A stretch of DNA of 64,000 nucleotides from Kingdonia uniflora (Eukaryota > Streptophyta > Magnoliopsida > Ranunculales > Circaeasteraceae), in NCBI GenBank assembly GCA_014058105.1, contig JACGCM010002752.1, positions 1,488,001-1,552,000 of the forward strand, written 5' to 3'. The stretch's first letter is position 1. Every line of letters starts with the position of its first letter. The position numbers and the translations under genes were made by a program. The notes under the pieces were generated by a model. The model was not told where the DNA came from and made no database searches. It saw only the letters and a list, made by a program, of their open reading frames with translations. This document shows, one piece after another, positions 57,295 to 64,000 of this stretch.

Positions 57295-57385
57295 CTACTA
57301 TGTTATAATATATATATATATTATAATTTTTGCTTGGCATAGTAGTTAATTATGTTGTATTATAGTTAATCTGCTATATACAGGT
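56940..57385 (+). pseudogene. Copia A end of gag, interrupted by an AT-rich hairpin insertion
   Basis: TAINFLATNFFEDNDIVMDK (about 56965-57030) reads as the end of copia gag/linker in the same frame context as the protease that starts at 57390. Between 57100 and 57385 lies a T-rich stretch, a (TA)n tract and a hairpin with perfect 16-base arms (57287-57302 and 57338-57353). Confidence 0.5.
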
Positions 57386-57389
57386 TGCC

Positions 57390-59206
57390 CATATAGATCT
57401 TTCCACTCATCAAGCATTTTTTGATAATCGGATGTGTAACAACAACTGTCTAGTAGATAGTGGTACTACACACTTGGTCATACAAGATAAGAAATATTTC
57501 TCATTTTTGACCCCGTGCATCGGTGATGTCACGACTATTACTGGCTCGGACAACATGATAGAAGGCGCAGATAGTATCACATTATTACTAGCCAATGGTA
57601 TGATATTGAGTATCCAACCCACTTTATATGCGAGTAATTCCACCAGGAATCTACTCAGCTTTTGGTACATCCATGACAATAGATATTAGTAGAAACTAGG
57701 GGAGAAGGACAAAACAAGATTTTGTGTATCACTTTGACCACTCCTTAATGTCAAAAAATAGTATTGGAATAGTGTCCAATATACCCCCTCATGCTTATAT
57801 TCTACAGACATTCAATATATTGAGACCTACGCTATAACTATTTTTTCTCCCTTACAAGAGAAAACATTCAAACTATGGTATGATCATCTGGGACATCCAG
57901 GCTCTTGGATGATGAGGAAGATTATCGACAGTAGCTCTGGACATTCTTTGAAAGGAGAAAAGATCTGCATACTATGAGACTACCCTTGCAATGTCTACTC
58001 TCAAGGTAAGTTGATTATCCGACCTAACATGACTAAGGTGGAGTCAAAGTCTTCAACCTTTCTCCAACGCATCTATGGAGATATATGTGGGACCTATACA
58101 TCTACATAGTGGCCCATTAATGTATTTTATTGTCATTATTGACGCATCTTTGCTATGGTCACACGTTTGCCTATTGTCAACTAGAAATATGATGTTTGCA
58201 AGACTTCTTGCACATATTATTCGGTTACAGGCTCATTTCACAGAATATCCAATCAAGTCATTCCAACTTAACGACACATGTGAGTTTACCTCCCACGCAC
58301 TCGATGATTATTGTATCGTTAATTACTGGGATAGATGTGGAACATCCGGTACCCCATAGACATACCCAGAATGGTATGGCAAAAAAATTAATCAAGCGAT
58401 TGCAGACAATCGATAGGCTACTATTATTACGATCTTAGTTTCTAGCCACAGCTTAGAGCCATGCAATCTTGCATGCCAGAGCATTGATTAGAGTTCATCT
58501 GTGCGTGAATCATCATCTTTCCCCAAAGTAACTAGTCACTAGGTGAGAACCCAATGTTACCCATTTGTGCACTTTTAGATATGTCGTGCAGGTGCCGATC
58601 GTACCTCCACAACATATAAAAATGGGCCTTTAGCGCCACCTTGGCATTTATATGGGTTATGATTTACCATCTATCATTCGATACTTGGAACCCACTATAG
58701 GCGACGTCTTTACTGCGAGATTCACAGACTATCACTTTGATAAAATAATTTTCTCGGTATTAGAGGGAGATATGATAGATAATATCATAGAAGTTCCTTA
58801 GTTAACTTGGGAAATACCATCGTTATCTCATCTGGATCCCATTACTAATTAAGCAGAGTGATAGTGAAGTCCAACTAATATTTTACTTATAATAGGTCAC
58901 CAATAAACTGTCAGAGCGTTTAACGACACTGCTAAAGTTACTAAGGGGAATATACATACAAGTAATGCTCCTACACGGTTGAAGGTTTCGAAAGAAACTA
59001 TCGCACCTTCTACAAATGAATTAAAGGTCAAAAGACCCCGTGGACGTCCAACAAAGGACAAGGACCCGACTTCGGGGAAGCGGCAAAAATTGGGACCAAA
59101 AATGACTAATGGTGTAGCCGATTCATCTAGAATGGAACCACTCATTGACAGGGCTGTTGTAGCTACGCAACTAGTTATTACTAGACATGCCCAACATGCC
59201 ACATAA
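57390..59206 (+). pseudogene. Copia A protease and integrase, truncated before RT
   Basis: Protease: CNNNCLVDSGTTHLVIQDKK (Asp-Ser-Gly kept, near 57460), GSDNMIEGADSITLLLANGM, NSTRNLLSF. Pre-integrase: LWYDHLGHPGSWMMRKI (57870). Integrase: VIIDASLLWSHVCLLSTRN (58130), then IKSFQLNDTCEFTSHALDDY and GIDVEHPVPHRHTQNGMAKK, with Asn-Asp and Lys-Lys where active enzymes have the second Asp and Glu contexts. Downstream RYLEPTIGDVFTARFTDYHF and a basic tail KVKRPRGRPTKDKD (59020) follow. There are numerous stops. The sequence ends where LTR-like DNA begins, so RT is missing. Confidence 0.8.
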
Positions 59207-59219
59207 CTATTTTAATAGC

Positions 59220-59600
59220 CTATTTTTCGTATTGGACGAAGATAGTACCTTACACCCTTGAAATATGGAATATTAACTAGGAACTAGATGCAATTAACAT
59301 AAGCTTTAGCGTGGAAAACCCTTGAATGAGTTAAAAACCATGACCTCTCCTGAGGATTTATGAAAGAATGGTGTTTATATAGATGCTAGCTATTACAAAG
59401 AAAAAGAGATAAGATATCTAAGCTTTGGTAGGGATCACTTTCTCTAGGAGTTCTGTAGATGATAATAGCCATCCTAGATCTTGATCTTCAGGTCTCTTTT
59501 TATAGGTCTTATAGTATGACCGTTGGTTACATTGATGATGTACATTTTGGTTATCCATATTTGATGAGAGTCTTTATGAGGTCTTTTGTAACATCTTAAT
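59220..59600 (-). repeat. LTR-like fragment of a gypsy element, minus orientation
   Basis: On the minus strand a TATA-like CCTATAAAAAGAGACC (near 59500) is followed by a CCTCAGGAGAGGTCATGG block and TTCAAGGGTTTTCCACG. This is the same order as in the plus-strand LTR-like remnant at 31840-32130. It probably is the 3' LTR of an element that continues to the right beyond the window. Confidence 0.55.
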
Positions 59601-59870
59601 ACTTCTTGATCTGTAACGAATCTATTGATGATCTTAGCTGTAACTTTTAAATGCTGCATTAATGGTTTCCTAGGTATCTGGAGGAATAATTATTTTGACT
59701 GTTGGGTTTTCCAAAGATACTATTGTAGATGTGTGATTGTGATAAAGACTTTCTTGGAAGTGGTGGCTTGCATTAAATGCAGCTACAATATAAAAATGGT
59801 GACCAGTTGCTTTTACTGTTTATCTTTTGCTTATCCTGTCATTCATCTGGATTTGCATAAGTAATAGTGA

Positions 59871-60200
59871 TGGTGACTACTCGTCGTTAGGCTTATGAGG
59901 AAAAAGTTTAGAGCAAGATGATGAGTCTTCAGACTCGTTATTTTGGTAGCCAAAGTCTTTCTCTGCCAACTCCAATCCCTGTTCCTCTAACTTTTCATGG
60001 GATGACTTTGGAAGAAGTATAGGAGGCAGAGGATGATTATCATCAAATATGGCGCTTCCACTACATGGTCTAATTTGCTGCTCATCGTCAGGATTGTCTG
60101 CAGATGCTTGCAGAGGATGCAGTGGCGGCAGAAGATGAAAAGGCGGGGAAGTTGCCTGAAAAGTACTGCCGATACCTTACGAAGGATTGGGTTTTGTAAT
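59871..60200 (+). pseudogene. Small decayed ORF with CAG-to-TAG-type stops
   Basis: Starting MVTTRR, the frame reads TRYFGSQSLSLPTPIPVPLT, FHGMTLEEV, EAEDDYHQIWRFHYMV, DCLQMLAEDAVAAEDEKAGK and PEKYCRYLTKDWVL, ending in TAA. It is interrupted four times (TAG after RR, KV and EEV; TAA after HYMV), each explainable as a Gln codon changed by C-to-T. I do not recognise the family. The codon pattern suggests a former element-encoded protein. Confidence 0.4.
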
Positions 60201-61379
60201 GATGTAGATGGTTCTTCGTCTTCAGTGGTTACAGAGATGGTGGAGATTACGGAGGGGTGGTAGGATTAACTTTGTCCTCTACCTCACTCCAGTTCTACTT
60301 ATTGGGCTTTTAGTTCTTCTGTTGGGCCCGCCATTGTTTCAGCTCAAGTATTGCACTGTCATGTGTAAGGTGGGTTATTTTTAGTAAAAAAAATATTTGT
60401 CTGAAGAACTTGGAATCTTTATTTTTGAAATGACTGAAGTATTCGTCCTTGTAAATTGTTTGTCTTGAATAATAAATTCGAACTTTATTATCATGTCTTG
60501 TAAGTATTTGAAACTGCTTGAATGAACTGTTGTAGGACTCCGTAGAACAATTATCAAACTAGTCAAAGATTACATAGGTAAAAAATAATTAGAGTGGATT
60601 GTTGCTGAGTTGGATGGAGTATATGTGAACTGTGCAGATCGCGCTATATATATTGTTATCGACCATAATATCTTTCTTGCGCGATATAAGCTTTTGTTGT
60701 GAGAGTATCATCATAGCCAATTTGAACGATTGATGACCCTGGTGTGGGATTTGGCCACAGTTTCTGATGTGGTGTGTTTTTCAAACTTTTGTTTGATGTA
60801 GAGCTATATGAGGTAGAAGTTCAAGAAATCGTATTGGATAAGCTTGCTAGAGAGGATAAGGGAGCTGCTGGTGGGGAAATCAGTCTATGTGGTGAAGAGA
60901 ACCATCCGTCTGTAATTATATGCAAGGTCGGATGCATGACTATATTAAAATGATTTGTTTATATTGAGGTCGCTTTGTCATCACTTTTCTGTATCAGTGA
61001 GAAAGATTGAATGAAATATAATTGTAGCAGGATTTATTGTTGATTTTCTGCTTCTGTCAGATCAAAAGTAAGATAAGTGACAGCTGGAAAAAGTTGTACT
61101 AGGGTTTTGAACTGACACTCATGATATAAATAGTATAGCAGGATCGTGTAGCCGCAAAAGGTAGTTGCTGTACGTAAGTAATCGTGTTACATGATCTATA
61201 CAAATCTTCTTGGGCAGTGAGTCCTTGCATTTAATAATGGTAGAGGAGAGAGACAGACGTGATAAAAGAACACGTTACTCTAGAAATCATGATAAGGGCA
61301 AACTAAAAGACGTGCCTACTAGGAGAGAGTATGCTGACGTGTATCTCAAAGAGCCGCCGTTTTAGAAACTGAGTGATAA
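60201..61379. other. No gene recognised; upstream region of the antisense-ORF gene
   Basis: No supported coding. Close to the right edge ACGT-core words (GACGTGATAAAAG, AACACGTTAC, GACGTGCC and TGACGTGTATC, 61257-61345) precede the TATA box. Confidence 0.45.
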
Positions 61380-61745
61380 TATAAAAACTTGTCTTTCTCT
61401 CTCCCAAAGACCACATTCATTTACAGAGAGAGGAAGGAGCATTTCTAAAGAGAGAAAGTCTTCAAACTTTGAATGAATTCCTCTATTGTTGTGTGATCTT
61501 GCTAAGAAGAGTAAAGTTTTGCGGTCTGAGGTGCAAGTGGTGACCGGAGTCGACGACTGTTGCTCTTCTAGTAAAGGTTAGTACCTCTGCTTCTATCTTT
61601 TCTGTTGCGGTAGATAGTATGTCTGTTGAATGCCATATTAGATTGTAGTTGCTTGCTTGGTAGATTGATGACTTATTGGATATGGCTGAGAGATAAAGCC
61701 TGTTTGATTACAAAATACTGAATAGCCTTTTCTTGTATGTGTTAG
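61380..61745 (+). promoter_or_regulatory. TATA box, 5' leader and 5'UTR intron of the 61746 ORF
   Basis: TATAAAAA at 61380-61387 precedes a pyrimidine-rich start region and ACAGAGAGAGGAAGG leader. A GTTAGT donor at 61577 and a TGTTAG acceptor at 61743-61745 enclose an intron that ends exactly before the ATG at 61746. ACGT motifs lie just upstream. Confidence 0.6.
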
Positions 61746-64000
61746 ATGCGTGTCAAAAATTTGAAACCCAGTAGTAAAATGGTTGTATCCTTCAGTGAGG
61801 AATCATCGTCGTCTGGTAGGACTATAGATGATGTAGAGGAGAGTGGTACCATTGCTGCTGATATACCGACTGTTCATTCTGGGGAGGATGGGGAATTGCA
61901 TGTGGAGATTGAGACTGGGCAATTTTTTAGGTATCCCGAGAATGTAGACGTAGTGAAGAAATTTTTACAGTATAAAAAAGGTTTAGATGGAAAATGGGGG
62001 CATTATGTGATGAATACGGGGTTGTGGTTTAGGGTTCTGGTGAGACCAGGTGATAAGATAGAGCACTATCAGGTGCCTTCCCTGGATCAGTGGAAGATAA
62101 ATATAGATATAGGAGATAATATAGATATCTCATATTACAACGAGACTGGTGCAGAGGTCGTAGAGGAAGAATTTCTTTGTTACCTGAACCAGGTCATATA
62201 TCGGTTGAGCATTCCCCTAACCTTTTTGAAAAAAGGGGTAGTGAATGCTCTAAAGAGCTGCCCTGACCAATTAAATGGTAATGTCTTTGAGATGATGAAG
62301 GTTTGTGAAGCCCTTAACAAAAGATGGAGAGATGGTGGTATTGCGAGACAGTTCGCTGAGGACGATGTCTTAAAATACTATAAGTTTAAATATATGAAAG
62401 ATAGAAAGAGTGGATACATGTTTAGTGATTCGGCGAGGCTGAAATTCTTTTACTTTGAATCTGCTGGGAGACCCTGGTGCGACCATCTTGTAATAGTGAG
62501 GGGTAATTGTATGCAAGTGCCTGGGGAACCGGTGTTCGAGCTGTTATATAAGAATTTTAACGAGAGTAAGTAATTTTATTATGTCTACATTTCGTCTTTT
62601 AACTTGTTGTGAACTGCTAACAAATTTTTTTGTTGATTTGGCAGAACCTAATCCGAAAGGTGTTGCTAATACATCGAGCTTGTTTGACATCGTATCTCAG
62701 GAAGGAACTGATCTGAACCAAGTACTTGGAGAGTTAAGTATCCATAAAGAGAAATAAGTGAACACTGTATTTCTAAAAGTTCAACGAGCTCATCAAAATC
62801 AAGCTGTGGCGACTTCTGGGTCTGCTTTTGATAGGATGGCAGAGATTCCTGTCTATGATGCGGGTACTTCGACCTTGAAAAGTCAACGACCTAGAGGAAA
62901 ATAGGTATTGTCAGCTTTGGAGCAAACATCGTCTGGGCAGGCTCCACAGTGGAGGTTGAGGTAGTAGATGCTGTTGCAGATATGGTGCCTCCAACGAAGA
63001 AGCAGAGGCAAGAGGGCAAAACTAAGAAAACGTCCTCGAAAATCCTCGATCATGGTGTGGTAGGGCAGACGTCGCAGACATCGCTCGACCTGGCTAAACA
63101 TGATTCACCGCGTCTGAATGCTGAGATTAAATCCAGCATTACACATGTATGTATATTGTTATTGTATGATTATCTGTGTTTGAGAAGTGATTTGACTGAT
63201 AACTTTGCTATGTTGTTCTTGTGGTACAGTCGTCTACTGCGTGGGGACTCGGCCTTTGAGGTGTTGAGGGCAGGTGCTGAGGACCGTGCTGGCTTGGTTC
63301 AGCAACATGATGCAGAGAAAGCTGCACTGAGGGAGCAGTTCAATAAAGAGTGAACTGCACTGTCTGAGGAGCTGAAGGACCAGATGGAAAAGAAGAAAAC
63401 TATGCTGAAGGAGCAGTTCGAGGCAGAGACTGTTGTGCTGAAGGAGCAGCTCAAGGCAGAAACTGCTGTCTTGAAGAAGGAGATCGAAGATGCTGCGAAG
63501 AAGATTATCAACACTATGGTTGCTGGTCGAAATAATCTTGTTAAAGCCTTCTACCACTGGGGGTTGACTCAAGATGATGTCGCTCTTGCTATCTCTGGGA
63601 AGTATAGTGGGATAGTTTTCCCAGATAAAGAAGCCTCTCCAGTAGTTGATCGACCTTCTGAGTAGATACCGACTTCTTTAGTGGCTGATGACACAACCAA
63701 GGAGGTAGCAGGAGCTAATCCTTGAATATGTAGCTGTAACATAGTTTTTAAAGTGTCTGGTCGAACTTGTCCCTTATAGTGGTGATAAATCCTTTTTGCT
63801 AAGAATTGAATTTTTTCTGTTGCTGTTGGTATATGTGGTTTGATGGTGAATGTATAATTTGTATGTAGGAGGTAGTTCGTTTGAGGGGGAAAGTGATCAA
63901 GATGGAGAAGGCCTTGAGTGGAGCAAGGGATTCCATCAATCATGTTTAACAAGTACATAATAAACTCAAATATGAGAGACGTCTACATAAGTCCAATTTT
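61746..64000 (+). pseudogene. Spliced extra ORF of gypsy type (antisense to a presumed element), 3' end outside window
   Basis: The first exon (61746-62565) is an open 273-codon frame: an acidic Ser-rich N-terminus, then GQFFRYPENVDVVKKFLQYK, KWGHYVMNTGLWFRVLVRPG, VIYRLSIPLTFLKKGVVNAL, EMMKVCEALNKRWRDGGIAR and SARLKFFYFESAGRPWCDHL. It ends at GTAAGT. Exon 2 starts at 62645 (KPNPKGVANTSSLFDI) and meets stops at about 62755 and 62901 and a frame change near 62948. Exon 3 begins near 63229 and continues into a coiled coil (LKEQFEAETVVLKEQLKAET) with one TGA near 63352. Another exon (VVRLRGKVIKMEKALSGARD) begins near 63868 and runs to the window edge. The position right of a minus-oriented LTR matches the antisense ORF of the gypsy element at 26646-39565. 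Function unknown. Confidence 0.6.

Larger units (their letters stand above)
41450..59206 (+). mobile_element. Copia element A (plus strand), outermost host of a nested insertion series
   Basis: LTR-like sequence up to about 41726 is followed by TATTATCAGCGTGACTCAC, the leader start I recall for a plant copia group. Coding pieces then appear on the plus strand: gag start at 44146-44371, end of gag at about 56940-57080, protease to integrase at 57390-59206. All of 44372-56930 is foreign. The element lacks RT and RNase H because another LTR element abuts at about 59207. The left LTR start was not resolved. Confidence 0.65.

Noticed and set aside
63234..63572. Leu/Ser-rich minus ORF of 112 codons with repeats
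   Set aside because: Complement of the plus-strand coiled-coil repeats (KEQF/AET units).

Overview
The window is nuclear DNA of a flowering plant, most likely a eudicot. The evidence is spliced genes with GT-AG introns, plant-only families (SPA, inactive FtsH, CIB1-type bHLH, plant mobile domain) and a dense mix of Ty1/copia, Ty3/gypsy, MULE, PIF/Harbinger and CACTA elements. I recognise only one intact protein gene and one tRNA gene. Almost everything else is mobile DNA in various states of decay.

Layout. 1-7288: a probable gene-capturing CACTA element. It carries an F-box/FBD scrap, a SPA-like fragment and an FtsHi-like fragment, all on the minus strand, and ends at a CACTA terminus at 7288; its left end lies outside the window. 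7300-12886: LTR and CACTA scraps and unrecognised sequence, with a nuclear tRNA-Asn(GTT) at 11447-11520. 12887-19327: a 6.4-kb PIF/Harbinger element bounded by TAA duplications. It holds the usual ORF1 and DDE transposase (both broken) plus a third, plant-mobile-domain (PMD) gene. 19560-22553: a seven-exon CIB1/bHLH63-like gene behind four G-boxes. 24790-40132: a MULE transposase gene split by a 12.9-kb Ty3/gypsy element (26646-39565) with paired LTRs and an antisense extra ORF. 40445-40834 and 43457-43858: two related Tourist-type MITEs whose ends match the Harbinger right end.

41450-59206 is a Russian-doll nest. A plus-strand copia element (A) is split by a minus-strand gypsy element. That is split by an insertion beginning with a CACTA terminus, and that in turn is split by a 6.4-kb copia element (B) with 364-bp LTRs and a perfect GTAGT target duplication. 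59220-64000: an LTR fragment and a plus-strand spliced ORF with its own TATA box and 5'UTR intron. I read this as the antisense ORF of a second, minus-oriented gypsy element running off the right edge.

No coordinated pathway is encoded. The biological interest lies in the captured-gene element, the Harbinger element with a PMD gene, its MITE relatives, the antisense ORFs, and the G-box promoter of the bHLH gene next to the Harbinger insertion. All family calls come from motif recognition by eye; no database was searched.
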